DNA of 64,000 bases from Prevotella sp. UBA1705 (GTDB lineage: Bacteria; Bacteroidota; Bacteroidia; Bacteroidales; Bacteroidaceae), in contig DCJH01000067.1 in NCBI GenBank assembly GCA_002317385.1, positions 34,438 through 98,437 of the forward strand, written 5' to 3'. The notes below the pieces were generated by a model. That model was not told the origin of the DNA and ran no database searches. It was given only the letters and a program-made list of their open reading frames with translations. This document shows positions 41,222 through 50,078 of this stretch, in pieces. A program made the position numbers and the translations under genes. The number at the start of each line of letters is the position of its first letter. The stretch's first letter is position 1.

Positions 41222-43213
41222 TTATAATGGTTTATACTCCACAAAGGCCTCCATAGCCTCGTAGCAAGCCAGTCCGAGCTTGTCGTAGAGCTCTGCCGTG
41301 CCACGGTTGCGGTCTTCGGCGCGCTGCCAGAACAGGCGCTCGTCGTTGCCGAGGAACGGTGCACTCTCCATCTGCGACTGGTGCTTGAGGATGGCATTAC
41401 GCTTGGTACGCAGCTCCTCGGGGCTCATGGGCACACACATCTCTATGTTTTCGAGTTCCCACTCGGCCCAGGCACCGCGATACATCCATATGCGACAGTC
41501 TTTGAGCCACTCTGCCTTGTCCTGCTTCTCCAGGTCGATGGCGGCCAGCACGGCGTCGGTGCACTTGCGATGGGTGCCGTGGGGGTCGGCCAGGTCGCCG
41601 GCCACATATATCTGATGGGGCTTCACCTGCTGCAGAAGCTGGCGCACAATCTCCACGTCTTTCTCCGTCATGGGGTTCTTCTCAATCTTTCCGCTCTCAT
41701 AGAACGGCAGGTCGAGGAAGTGGACATGGTCGAGCGGAATCTTGTTGTAGGTGCAGGCCGTGCGGGCTTCACCTCGTCGGATGAGTCCCTTGATGGTGAG
41801 CACGTCCTGGATATCCAGGTCGCCCTCCTTCTTTTTCAGGAAGAAATCCTTGATCTCCTTGTACTTATCGCTCACCACCTTGTCCTCAGAGTTGGCGAAG
41901 AGCTGGTTGAATCCGTTGATGAAGTGCATGAAGCGCGTCACTTCTTCGTCGCCCACGGCAATGTTTCCACTGGTCTCATAGACAATGTGCACGTCGTGGT
42001 TCTGCTTCACCAGGCGCTGGATGGTGCCTCCCATCGATATCACATCGTCGTCGGGATGGGGCGAGAATACCACCACCCGCTTAGGATAGGGCGTGGCACG
42101 CTCGGGCCGATAGGTGTCGTCGGCATTGGGTTTGCCGCCCGGCCAGCCCGTGATGGTGTGCTGAAGGTCGTTGAAAATCTTGATGTTGGCATCGTAGGCC
42201 GAGCCGTAGAGGGCCAGCAACTCGCTCAGACCATTCTCGTTATAGTCTTTGTTGGTGAGCTTGAGGATGGGCTTCTGGGTCAGTCCGCAGAGCCAGATGA
42301 GCGCCGAGCGCACCAGCTTGTCGGTCCAGTGGCACGAGGTGACGAGCCAAGGCAGCTTGATGCGGGTGAGCTGTGAGGCTGCGGGCAGGTCGATCACGAG
42401 GCGCGCATGGTTGTGAGTCTGGAGGAAAGAAGCCGGCACCGTGTCTGAGATCTTGCCCTCGGTGGCGTCTCTCACCATCAGGGCTTTCTCTTCGCCCCAT
42501 GCTGCGATATAGATGTTGTGGGCCTTAAGGATGGTCGACATGCCCATCGTGAGACAGCAGGGAGGTACCTGTTCGCCACTGGCGAAGCTCTTGCTCATCT
42601 CCACACGCGACAGACTATCGGTGAGGATAATCCTCGTCATGGAGCCGAGTCCGGAGCCCGGCTCGTTGGCTGCGATATTGCCAATGCGGCCGATGCCGAA
42701 GAGGGCGATGTCTAATCCGCCGAAGGTCTGGATGCGCTGTTCATAGAGTCGGCAGTAGTCCGACACCGCATCCTGGCTGATGGTGCCGTCGAGCGAGAAC
42801 ACGTTCTGCGGTTCTATATCCACCTTGTCGAGGAACATGCTCTTCAACTGCAGAATACTCTTGCAGTTGCTGTTGGCTGTGAGCGGATAATACTCGTAGC
42901 CGTTGAACACCACCACGTTGCGGAAGCTCAGGCCTTTCTTGTGGCGGCGCACCAGCTCCTCGTACACCGGGGCGAGTGAGGTACCCGTGCCGAGGGCCAT
43001 GACACAGAAGTTTCCTTCCAGCTCCTTGGTCTTGATCTTCTTCTCTATGTCGTCGGCGATGCTCTTGGCACCCTCGGCTATCGATGTGAAAATGTCGGTG
43101 GGGACACGCTCCATGCGCGTGATCTCCGAGCGGTCGAGCACCGTCTTGGGCTGATACAGGGCGTGGGGCACCTTATTTAATACAATCTGCGAACTGAGAT
43201 TTAGTTTCACCAT
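41222..43213 (-). CDS. NagB-like domain fused to PIG-L/LmbE deacetylase
   Basis: A 663-residue cytoplasmic fusion often annotated as glucosamine-6-phosphate deaminase. Residues about 20-310 have the NagB fold, but key catalytic residues are changed: the usual MDEY is GYEY (FNGYEYYPL), and the usual DGHIAFNEP is IGNIAANEP (near residues 177-185), so the base Asp and the Asp-His pair are missing while Glu remains. Residues about 375-600 are a PIG-L (LmbE) zinc deacetylase with SPHPDDDV near 383 and DPHGTHRK near 542, where the metal-binding residues are intact. Likely an N-deacetylase on an amino-sugar compound, with the NagB-like part for binding or regulation. It lies 42 bases after nagB. Confidence 0.88.
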   Translation of the reverse strand: MVKLNLSSQIVLNKVPHALYQPKTVLDRSEITRMERVPTDIFTSIAEGAKSIADDIEKKIKTKELEGNFCVMALGTGTSLAPVYEELVRRHKKGLSFRNVVVFNGYEYYPLTANSNCKSILQLKSMFLDKVDIEPQNVFSLDGTISQDAVSDYCRLYEQRIQTFGGLDIALFGIGRIGNIAANEPGSGLGSMTRIILTDSLSRVEMSKSFASGEQVPPCCLTMGMSTILKAHNIYIAAWGEEKALMVRDATEGKISDTVPASFLQTHNHARLVIDLPAASQLTRIKLPWLVTSCHWTDKLVRSALIWLCGLTQKPILKLTNKDYNENGLSELLALYGSAYDANIKIFNDLQHTITGWPGGKPNADDTYRPERATPYPKRVVVFSPHPDDDVISMGGTIQRLVKQNHDVHIVYETSGNIAVGDEEVTRFMHFINGFNQLFANSEDKVVSDKYKEIKDFFLKKKEGDLDIQDVLTIKGLIRRGEARTACTYNKIPLDHVHFLDLPFYESGKIEKNPMTEKDVEIVRQLLQQVKPHQIYVAGDLADPHGTHRKCTDAVLAAIDLEKQDKAEWLKDCRIWMYRGAWAEWELENIEMCVPMSPEELRTKRNAILKHQSQMESAPFLGNDERLFWQRAEDRNRGTAELYDKLGLACYEAMEAFVEYKPL

Positions 43214-43254
43214 AATATATATTCCTTATTCTTTGTCGTTGTTTGTATTGCTCA

Positions 43255-44043
43255 TTAATCCACGCGCTCAATGTCCTTGAAGTAGCGATAGGTAGCCACC
43301 TTGAGCTCGGCCACGGCTGCCTCGTCGGTCACGATGATGCTGTGGGGGTGGGTCTGCAGGGCACTGATGGTCCACTGCTGTGTCACCGGGCCCTCGACGG
43401 CTGCCTGCAGGGCACGTGCCTTACCATATCCGTTGCAGAGGATGAGCACCTCGCGGGCATCCATCACCGTGCCTACGCCCACCGTGAGGGCATGAGAGGG
43501 CACTGCGTCGGGGTCGTTGCCAAAGAATCGCGAGTTGGCAATCTTAGTATCGGTGGTGAGGGTTTTTACGCGTGTGCGTGAGGTAAGAGAGGAGAACGGC
43601 TCGTTGAACGCGATGTGACCATCGGGTCCGATGCCACCCAGAAACAGGTCGATGCCGCCGGCTTCCTTGATTTTCTGCTCGTAGCTGCGGCACTCTTCTT
43701 CCAGGTCGGGGGCGTTGCCGTTGAGGATGTGGATATTCTCCTTGGGGCAGTCGATATGGTCGAACAGATGCTTGGCCATGAAAGAGTGGTAGCTCTCGGG
43801 GTGACTCTCGGGCAGACCCACATATTCGTCCATGTTGAAAGTGAGCACATGACGGAACGACACGCGCTTCTCGGCCACGGCCTTCACCAGTTCGGCATAC
43901 ATGCCCTCGGGCGAAGAGCCGGTGGGCAAGCCCAGAACGAACGGGCGCTCCTGCGTGGGTTTGAATGCGTTAATCTTCTCAATGACGTAGTTGGCAGCCC
44001 ATTTGGACAAGGCTTCATAGTTCGGATTGATGATCAGTCTCAT
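43255..44043 (-). CDS. nagB: Glucosamine-6-phosphate deaminase
   Basis: A 262-residue NagB that converts glucosamine 6-phosphate to fructose 6-phosphate and ammonia. Catalytic motifs are complete: [21 protein letters not shown] with the base Asp near 72, and [27 protein letters not shown] with Asp, His and Glu near 141-148. Length and start ([24 protein letters not shown]) match the family. First gene of the amino-sugar group nagB, NagB-PIG-L fusion, GH20 hexosaminidase. Together these would release, deacetylate and deaminate GlcNAc, but no classical nagA is present here. Confidence 0.95.
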   Translation of the reverse strand: MRLIINPNYEALSKWAANYVIEKINAFKPTQERPFVLGLPTGSSPEGMYAELVKAVAEKRVSFRHVLTFNMDEYVGLPESHPESYHSFMAKHLFDHIDCPKENIHILNGNAPDLEEECRSYEQKIKEAGGIDLFLGGIGPDGHIAFNEPFSSLTSRTRVKTLTTDTKIANSRFFGNDPDAVPSHALTVGVGTVMDAREVLILCNGYGKARALQAAVEGPVTQQWTISALQTHPHSIIVTDEAAVAELKVATYRYFKDIERVD

Positions 44044-44413
44044 AAGATTGGATTTATATAATGATTATTTCTGCTGCAAAGAAACGAATAAAATCAACGC
44101 GCATGGGTATCAAAATCTCACCATACACTATCAAAAAAGAGTTAAACCGCTACTCCGTCGCCTATCGAACTCATCCCGATCATTCTGCCATCAACCCACT
44201 TAGGACGCACAGCCACAGAGATTTCCTCCTGCTGTCAGCATTTCCTGTCATCAAAATATTTCCCCCAAGTTCATCCCGCAGAGTAGCTTTCGCGGAGGCT
44301 TCACGCCGCCTAACTCCAACTTCCACGCCTTCCCAGTCTGAGGAATACAGCAGCGTCTTTTCTGCCTCTCATCATCCACTGCTCAGAAGAGCCGTCTACC
44401 CTCCGAGCGATAA

Positions 44414-44501
44414 GGTAGTAATCGTCTCGCGTTTAGGTACTAATCCACGCGCGATTTGGTACTAATCGCGAGACGATTCGGTACTAATCCCAAAAGGGTT
44501 T
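44414..44501. repeat. 22-bp-register array, locus C
   Basis: Four units start at 44414, 44436, 44458 and 44480, exactly 22 bases apart: GGTAGTAATCG, GGTACTAATCC, GGTACTAATCG, GGTACTAATCC. The second halves vary but keep small CG-rich palindromes such as AATCG...CGATT. Confidence 0.9.
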
Positions 44502-44620
44502 CTGCAGAATTGTCTTGTCATTATATAACTATCTGACTATCAGTATGTACCATCATTCGTCCATTTGTATCATACCTTTACCCAACCAGCCACTCTTTTG
44601 AATAAGAGCAAGCCTCGAAT

Positions 44621-44650
44621 CTCACACAGATAACACAGACCTTTCACAGA
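44621..44650. repeat. CTCACACAGA repeat, single copy
   Basis: Related to the inverted pair at 31630-31742: CTCACACAGATAACACAGA followed by CTTTCACAGA. Confidence 0.55.
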
Positions 44651-44717
44651 TTCGTAGCCCTAATGGCAGATGCCCCTATTGGGCAAACAAAAATAAAATC
44701 GCGAATCAACGGGCATC

Positions 44718-44757
44718 AAAAAAGATGGGGATAAGTCTATGGACTTATCCCCATCTT
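44718..44757 (-). terminator. Terminator of the tmRNA gene
   Basis: AAGATGGGGATAAGTC (44722-44737) pairs perfectly with GACTTATCCCCATCTT (44742-44757), a 16-bp stem with a 4-base loop; a T run follows on the minus strand. Confidence 0.92.
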
Positions 44758-44767
44758 AGCTGTTCCG

Positions 44768-45165
44768 GGTGGAGCTGGTGGGATTCGAACCCACGTCCAA
44801 ACAGGGAAACCATACGCTTTCTACATGCTTATTCCAGCCTTCGGTTTTCGTGCAACGGCAAGACCTGGACCACCAACCGCTGCCTTAGCCTCTAAATTTC
44901 ACCCGAGCATCGAGGCCTACGCGAGCTATTTCCGATTTCTCTGCACCGCTAATCCCTCAGATTCGGAACCACATCCTTGGAGCGATGTCTCGTCCCATCA
45001 CCTGGTGACGGGATAAAGCCAGTAATCTACTGTACTTCGATTAGGCAGCGAGAGCGTAATTGTTTTCGCCAATTAAATTTTTGACCACTCAGATTAGGGA
45101 GGTAGCCGCCGAGCCTCCGCATGCTTACATATCATCTCATCCTGCTGTCAAATCCAGTCAACCCC
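44768..45165 (-). ncRNA. ssrA: tmRNA
   Basis: About 398 bases. The 5' end reads GGGGTTGACTGGATTTGACA and the 3' end has the tRNA-like T-arm GGTTCGAATCCCACCAGCTCC. The acceptor stem GGGGTTG/CAGCTCC pairs fully, with one G-U at two places. Only CC of the terminal CCA is encoded after the discriminator A, so A must be added. The tag frame at 45070-45041 on the minus strand codes for GENNYALAA and a TAA stop, the tag expected for Bacteroidales. It rescues stalled ribosomes with SmpB. It ends in a strong terminator at 44718-44757. The promoter is not clear; a TTTG lies some 60 bases upstream. Confidence 0.97.
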
Positions 45166-45442
45166 AGGAGATGGCAGCGCGCTGAATATCAGCAGACTGC
45201 ATGAGCAAAACCCTCCGAATGTGGAACAAATGTGACAACATATCGTCATTATGCTCCTCAGTCTTGGGCTTTTCTGGCTGCAAATTTACACATTTTATTG
45301 ATAACAATTCGTTTTTAGGGGAAAATATTCATGCCCCGACTCATTATTTTTTGCACTTCGAGGGCTGTATCACACAATCTTTCAATAGAAATAACTTTTT
45401 TAAATATCTTTTAAAATGAGGCCTTGTTTAACGAAAAACCCG
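45166..45442. other. Intergenic region between tmRNA and the outer-membrane protein gene
   Basis: About 280 bases up to the -7 box, AT-rich in its right half, with no recognisable gene or repeat. It must hold the tmRNA promoter. Confidence 0.5.
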
Positions 45443-45450
45443 TATCTTTG
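45443..45450 (+). promoter_or_regulatory. -7 box of the outer-membrane protein gene
   Basis: TATCTTTG, with TTG at 45424-45426 as a possible -33 element, 19 bases before the ATG at 45470. Confidence 0.7.
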
Positions 45451-45469
45451 CATATTATTCGTAAACGAT

Positions 45470-46090
45470 ATGAAAAGAATTTTAGTAGCACTCGTGTTTT
45501 TCTTTGGGATAATGAGCGCCGTCAATGCCCAAAGTAGCCATTTTGAACAATACGACGTAGTAGTAACACCGCACGTCGGTGCCACCTATTCTTATCTGAA
45601 CTCCAACGTAGACAAGTGGAGGTTCGGCGTGGCCGGAGGTGCCTCTGTGAGCTATTATTTCTCGAGGAAGATAGCCACCGAGTTCGATCTGACCTACTCT
45701 TGGCTGGGCGCCAAGGACCTCTATCAGAGTTCCAACACCCAGATTGGACCCTACAACTACGACTTGCACTACATCAACACCGATGTTCTGGCCAAGTGGT
45801 ATGTGATGAAAGACCTGAGCCTCTTCACCGGACTGCACCTTGGCAAGCTCTTCAGCGCCAAGCAGAAGTTTGATGGTCAGACCACCGAAGTGAAGGATTT
45901 CATGAGTCGCGGACACATTGCCGTACCCGTGGGAGCCGCATACGATTTCGGCAAACTATGCTTGGACGCACGCTATTACTTCCCCATCAACAAGCTGCCC
46001 AATAAGGACAATCCCGACGGCATACTCCATCCCAACACCCGTGCGATAGGCGTTGTGGTAACGGTGGGCTATAAGATTCTGGTGATGTAA
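45470..46090 (+). CDS. Outer-membrane beta-barrel protein (OmpX-like)
   Basis: A 206-residue protein with a signal peptide (MKRILVALVFFFGIMSAVNAQ) and eight alternating amphipathic strands: VVVTPHVGATYSYLN, WRFGVAGGASVSYYF, ATEFDLTYSWLG, DVLAKWYVMKDLSLFTGLHLG, AVPVGAAYDFGKLCLDARYYF and GVVVTVGYKILVM at the end. This is the outer-membrane-protein beta-barrel domain of Bacteroidales (OmpX/PorT type). Role not known. ATG 45470 chosen because it starts the signal peptide and follows the promoter; the frame's earlier start at 45416 lies before the -7 box. A terminator hairpin follows. Confidence 0.85.
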   Translation: MKRILVALVFFFGIMSAVNAQSSHFEQYDVVVTPHVGATYSYLNSNVDKWRFGVAGGASVSYYFSRKIATEFDLTYSWLGAKDLYQSSNTQIGPYNYDLHYINTDVLAKWYVMKDLSLFTGLHLGKLFSAKQKFDGQTTEVKDFMSRGHIAVPVGAAYDFGKLCLDARYYFPINKLPNKDNPDGILHPNTRAIGVVVTVGYKILVM

Positions 46091-46113
46091 GGTTTGTTCC
46101 AACCCCATGGCAA

Positions 46114-46165
46114 GGCAATGAGAGGCTGTTCGCATAGAGCAACATCTCATTGCCTTTCGTTTTTT
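46114..46165 (+). terminator. Terminator of the outer-membrane protein gene
   Basis: GGCAATGAGA (46114-46123) pairs with TCTCATTGCC (46145-46154), followed by TTTCGTTTTTT. Confidence 0.85.
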
Positions 46166-46366
46166 CAAAGTCATTGCGAGGCTTCGGCCTTACGCCCGAG
46201 CATCACCCTGATGCCCACACCATGAACACGCGCCACGATGCGCCCCTCGACTGCAGACCTTCCGCCAGTTCACACACCGGCACTGCAGTCTAACGATTCT
46301 ATCAAAAACCTGAAATTTTTATTGTTTTGCTTAGTTTTTTCCGTCGCTGAAAGGTATTAAGGGTAT

Positions 46367-46861
46367 ATGAAGCAAACGACAACAAACATAGAACGGCTGT
46401 TCCGACAGCATTACGAGAGGATGTATCGACTGGCCAGAACGATACTCTTTGATGCCGACGAATGCCGCGACGTGGTGAGCGATGTGTTCGAACGGTTGCT
46501 CAGCGAGCCCGTGGTGCTGTTGCCCGAGACCGAGGAGGCCTATCTCCTGCGCAGCGTGCGCAACCGCTGTCTGCACGTCATTGCCCACAAGGACGTGCGC
46601 GAACGGGTGGGCCGACTGCTGTTAGAAAACGCCGACACCATCCTTTCCGACCACGACGACGAGCGGCTCGACCAGCTCATGCGCATCATCGACCATCTGG
46701 AGCCACCCGTCCGGCAGCAGATTCTTCGCCTGCGGTTCCTGCAGGAAATGTCCTATCAGGAGGTGGCCACGGCGGTGGGCGTGAGCAAAGTGACCGTCTA
46801 CAACCATCTGTCGCAAGCCATAGACACCATCAAGAAACTTTTTAACGAAGCAAAACAATGA
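46367..46861 (+). CDS. ECF RNA polymerase sigma factor
   Basis: A 164-residue ECF sigma factor. Region 2 (about 5-75: LFRQHYERMYRLARTILFDADECRDVVSDVFERLL) binds the -10 element and core enzyme; region 4 (about 105-155: IDHLEPPVRQQILRLRFLQEMSYQEVATAVGVSKVTVYNHLSQAI) has the helix-turn-helix for the -35 element. It belongs to the group that works with a membrane-bound anti-sigma and a TonB receptor with an STN domain, and those genes follow directly. The stop overlaps the anti-sigma ATG (ATGA). No -7 box of the housekeeping type was found just upstream, so autoregulation is possible. Confidence 0.93.
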   Translation: MKQTTTNIERLFRQHYERMYRLARTILFDADECRDVVSDVFERLLSEPVVLLPETEEAYLLRSVRNRCLHVIAHKDVRERVGRLLLENADTILSDHDDERLDQLMRIIDHLEPPVRQQILRLRFLQEMSYQEVATAVGVSKVTVYNHLSQAIDTIKKLFNEAKQ

Positions 46862-47508
46862 AAAACGAAACCATCAACGACAAGCGGGCGATGCTGCTCG
46901 ACGTGCAGGAGCATCCCGAACGATACACCGACGACCAGATCCGAGAGCTGTTGGCCGACGACGATGTGCGGTCTTTCGCCGAGACATTGGCCGCCACCAA
47001 GCGGGCCATGACACGCCAAGACGCTGACAATGTAGATGTGGACGCGGCGTGGCAACGCTTTGCCGACGCCCACCCCATGTCCCGCCGCAACTGGCTGAAG
47101 ATAGCCGCCGTCAGCTCGGGGGTGGTGTTTCTCTCGGGCATGGCATGGGCCGCAGCTGTGCAGCTGGGCCTGATCGGGTCGCCACGGAAATCGGCCGACA
47201 CTCCTCAGAAGCCGCAGACGGAGCTTCGCACGGCTGCCGACACGCTGACAACAGACACCCTCCGTACCCCGAAAGACTCGGTAAGCATGGCCCCCGTGAC
47301 CTTCGACAATGCCGAACTCGGCACCATCCTCACGCAGATGGGCGCGTTCTATCATGTCGGCGTGGCTTTCCAGCAGGAGTCGTCCCGCCACATTCGTCTC
47401 TATTTCCAGTGGGACAAGCACCTCGACCTGCAGCAACAGGTGGAACTGCTCAACAGTTTCGACCGCATCAGCATCACCCTGCACGACAACCAACTCAACG
47501 TAGACTAA
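46858..47508 (+). CDS. DUF4974-type anti-sigma factor
   Basis: A 216-residue membrane regulator between the ECF sigma and its receptors. A cytoplasmic N-terminal part (about 1-75, helical, acidic; ILDVQEHPERYTDDQIRELLADD-like) can bind the sigma factor; one transmembrane helix lies about 80-103 (WLKIAAVSSGVVFLSGMAWAAAV); a linker follows, then a periplasmic domain (about 143-216: VTFDNAELGTILTQMGAFYHVGVAFQQ) with the DUF4974 fold found at the end of FecR-like proteins. The usual FecR domain in the middle is missing, so it is shorter than classical FecR. The periplasmic domain is expected to meet the STN domain of the receptors downstream. Confidence 0.85.
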   Translation: MKNETINDKRAMLLDVQEHPERYTDDQIRELLADDDVRSFAETLAATKRAMTRQDADNVDVDAAWQRFADAHPMSRRNWLKIAAVSSGVVFLSGMAWAAAVQLGLIGSPRKSADTPQKPQTELRTAADTLTTDTLRTPKDSVSMAPVTFDNAELGTILTQMGAFYHVGVAFQQESSRHIRLYFQWDKHLDLQQQVELLNSFDRISITLHDNQLNVD

Positions 47509-47511
47509 GCC

Positions 47512-50052
47512 ATGAAACACTTTTATCTCTACCTGCTCTGTGCCCTGGCCCTCCCGCTCCAGGCGCAGCGCATCAGCCGACAATATCGCAACGTGTCGAT
47601 GGCCGACGCCCTGCGTGAGCTCAACACGCTGCAAAAGCGATACACCGTGAACTTCATCTACGACGATTTGGAGGATTTCCGGGTGACGACGGAGGTGCGT
47701 GGCAAGAGCGTGCCTGATGCCATCCAGCAGATCATCGGCTTCTATCCCATCGCCGTGACGCAAAAGGGCGACGTGCTCCTCGTGGAGTGTACGCACAAGA
47801 CCGAGCGCCATCTCACCGGCAAGATTATCGACGAGCAGGGCGAGGCGGTGGCCTTTGCCAACGTGCTGTTGCTCTCTCCCACCGACTCCACGGTCATTGC
47901 GGGTGGCGTGAGCAATGAGAGCGGCGTGTTCGTGGTGCCCTATGAGCCGGCCAAAGTGCTGGCCAAAATCAGCTATGTGGGCTACAAGACGTTCTATCGC
48001 GTATTCACAACCGAGCAGGCCGGCACCATTCGCCTCCAGCCCGAGACCCAGACGCTGCACGGTGTGACCGTGAAACGCTACCGCGCTAACTACAAAATGA
48101 CCGGCGAGGGCATGGTGACCACGGTGGAAAACACAGCACTGGCCCACATCGGCTCGGCTTCCGACGTGCTCGAACACTTGCCCCTGATGCAGAAATCGGG
48201 CAACGGAGAGTTGACGGTTTTTGGCAAAGGCGTGCCCGAGATCTATGTCAACGGGCGCAAAATGCAGAATGCCAACGAATTGAAGACACTGAAATCGGAG
48301 GACATCAAACAAGTAGAACTCATCACTTCTCCGGGTGCAAAGTACGACGCATCGGTACGCGCCGTGGTGAATATCAAGACCATTGCCCGCCAGGGCGACG
48401 GCTTCAGCTTCGACGTAGAAGGCTCCGTGGCACAATATGCCCATGCCACCAATCTTGAGGGAGACCTCTTGATGAACTACCGGCATGGCGGACTCGATGT
48501 GTTCGACCATATTTATTATACACAGGGAAAATACTACACTTTCAACCAGATGCGTCAGGACCTCCCGTTAGATACCCTTTGGTCTCAGGTCATTAACAAC
48601 GACTGGGTTCAGAAAGAGCGTGAGGTGGAGAATACATTTGGTGTGAACTACGCCATCGATGAGCACAATTCGGTAGGTGCCAAATATGTTATTGACCTCC
48701 AGCCGCAGCAGTATCAGCGCCTCAAAAACACCTCGGAGGTCACGGCCGACGGTCAGATGTATGACCATATCACAGCCGTGGGCGAGGAGGATACACACTC
48801 GAAACCGTCGCATCAGTTCAATGTCTACTACAATGGCAGCCTCGGCGGCACATCCGTTGACCTCAACGTGGACTATCTCTATAGCCAGCACCGCACTCAG
48901 TCGCAGACCCGTGAGCAGAGCGAGACTATCGGAAGTCGGGTGGTCGACGCTGAGAACAAGCTGCGTAACCGGCTCTTTGCCACCAAACTCATCCTCGGAC
49001 GGGAGTGGCTCGGCGGCCAGCTCGATTTCGGAGCAGAGTACACCAACACCCATCGCAACGACGATTACCTCAACCCACAGAACATTGTGCCCACGTCATA
49101 CGCCCGTCTCGATGAGCAGCGCACAAGCCCATTCGTCCAGTTCAAGCGTCTGGTGAAGGGTGTAGGACAGTTCACTGTGGGGGCAAGATATGAGTTTGCG
49201 AACTTTGATTACTACCAAAACGGACAGCATGTCGATGACCAGAGTCGTCGGTTCAACAACCTTTTCCCAAGCCTTTCATGGGGTTTTCGCTTCGGTTCTT
49301 TACAGGGACAACTCTCCTATACCACCCGCACCAAGCGCCCATCCTACCGCGATTTGTCCAACAATGTGACCTATGCCAACCGCTTCTTGCGCAATTCGGG
49401 CAATCCTTCCCTACAATCGGGCTATATCCACGACATCACTTTGCAAGGCATGTACCACTGGTTGCTGTTCAGCATCACCTATACCGACGTGCGCCATGAC
49501 ATAGTTTGGGATGCCCAACTGGTAGATAACCAACCTATCACGCTGCTCACCCACACCAATGTAAAGACCTTGAAGACCCTCCAGCCAGCCGTGGTGCTCG
49601 TGCCCCGATTCGGGTTTTACAGTCCAAAACTCACCTTGGCGATGAACAAACAATGGTTCCGATATCAGGGTGTAGACTGCAACAAGCCCGTTTTCTTCGC
49701 CACCTTCGACAACGATTTCAAGTTCTCTGAGACTCTTTCGGCCAATATTCTGTGGAGCTTTCAGGGCAAAGGTCATTATCAGAACGTCTACCTCGACATG
49801 GTACGCAGCCATCTCGACCTCAGCGTCACCAAGCTTCTGTGTCATAAGCAACTCAGCATTCGTCTGGCTGCAAAGGATATTTTCCGGAATATGAAGGATG
49901 GCAACCACATCTATAGCAATGGTACCGTCTATTATCAAAGCAATATCTATGACAAGCGCTGCTTGACTTTGACTGTGAAATACAGTTTTAACTCTGCCAA
50001 GAGTAAGTATAAAGGTACCGGTGCGGGCAACGAAGAGAAGAAGAGATTGTAA
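47512..50052 (+). CDS. STN-domain outer-membrane receptor, first paralog
   Basis: An 846-residue outer-membrane protein. Signal peptide (1-19), STN signalling domain (about 20-95: NVSMADALRELNTLQKRYTVNFIYDD), a carboxypeptidase-regulatory-like beta domain (about 101-180: LTGKIIDEQGEAVAFANVLLLSPTDS), then a plug-like part (about 200-290) and a large C-terminal barrel of the OMP_b-brl_3 type. Start is 3 bases after the anti-sigma stop. Residues about 18-182 are almost identical to the next gene, while the barrel shares little. It can sense or import a ligand and signal through the DUF4974 protein to the ECF sigma. Ligand unknown. Confidence 0.88.
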   Translation: MKHFYLYLLCALALPLQAQRISRQYRNVSMADALRELNTLQKRYTVNFIYDDLEDFRVTTEVRGKSVPDAIQQIIGFYPIAVTQKGDVLLVECTHKTERHLTGKIIDEQGEAVAFANVLLLSPTDSTVIAGGVSNESGVFVVPYEPAKVLAKISYVGYKTFYRVFTTEQAGTIRLQPETQTLHGVTVKRYRANYKMTGEGMVTTVENTALAHIGSASDVLEHLPLMQKSGNGELTVFGKGVPEIYVNGRKMQNANELKTLKSEDIKQVELITSPGAKYDASVRAVVNIKTIARQGDGFSFDVEGSVAQYAHATNLEGDLLMNYRHGGLDVFDHIYYTQGKYYTFNQMRQDLPLDTLWSQVINNDWVQKEREVENTFGVNYAIDEHNSVGAKYVIDLQPQQYQRLKNTSEVTADGQMYDHITAVGEEDTHSKPSHQFNVYYNGSLGGTSVDLNVDYLYSQHRTQSQTREQSETIGSRVVDAENKLRNRLFATKLILGREWLGGQLDFGAEYTNTHRNDDYLNPQNIVPTSYARLDEQRTSPFVQFKRLVKGVGQFTVGARYEFANFDYYQNGQHVDDQSRRFNNLFPSLSWGFRFGSLQGQLSYTTRTKRPSYRDLSNNVTYANRFLRNSGNPSLQSGYIHDITLQGMYHWLLFSITYTDVRHDIVWDAQLVDNQPITLLTHTNVKTLKTLQPAVVLVPRFGFYSPKLTLAMNKQWFRYQGVDCNKPVFFATFDNDFKFSETLSANILWSFQGKGHYQNVYLDMVRSHLDLSVTKLLCHKQLSIRLAAKDIFRNMKDGNHIYSNGTVYYQSNIYDKRCLTLTVKYSFNSAKSKYKGTGAGNEEKKRL
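47563..48057. repeat. Duplicated 495-bp segment, copy 1
   Basis: It matches 50139-50633 with about 19 differences by eye (near 96 percent), in constant register (offset 2576). The segment codes for the end of the signal peptide, the STN domain and the carboxypeptidase-like domain. Similarity falls sharply after it. Confidence 0.88.
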
Positions 50053-50078
50053 CAAATCACCCACCCTATTCAAAGAAA

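Larger units (their letters stand above)
44044..44713. other. Long repeat-rich intergenic region upstream of nagB
   Basis: No gene seen. It holds a weak nagB promoter (TTTCTTTG on the minus strand at 44077-44084), the best 22-bp-register array of the window (44414-44501) and a CTCACACAGA repeat (44621-44650). An open frame at 44061-44465 runs through the array and is not a gene. Confidence 0.7.

Noticed and set aside
44061..44465. 134-residue open frame
   Set aside because: It runs through the 22-bp array, has no recognisable family, no signal of coding use, and starts within the nagB leader.
44414..44501. CRISPR-like array
   Set aside because: Regular 22-base steps recall a CRISPR, but there are no separate constant repeats and unique spacers; the whole unit is one degenerate repeat, and no cas genes are near.
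46798..48510. 570-residue open frame on the minus strand
   Set aside because: Antisense to anti-sigma and receptor genes whose domains are clear.
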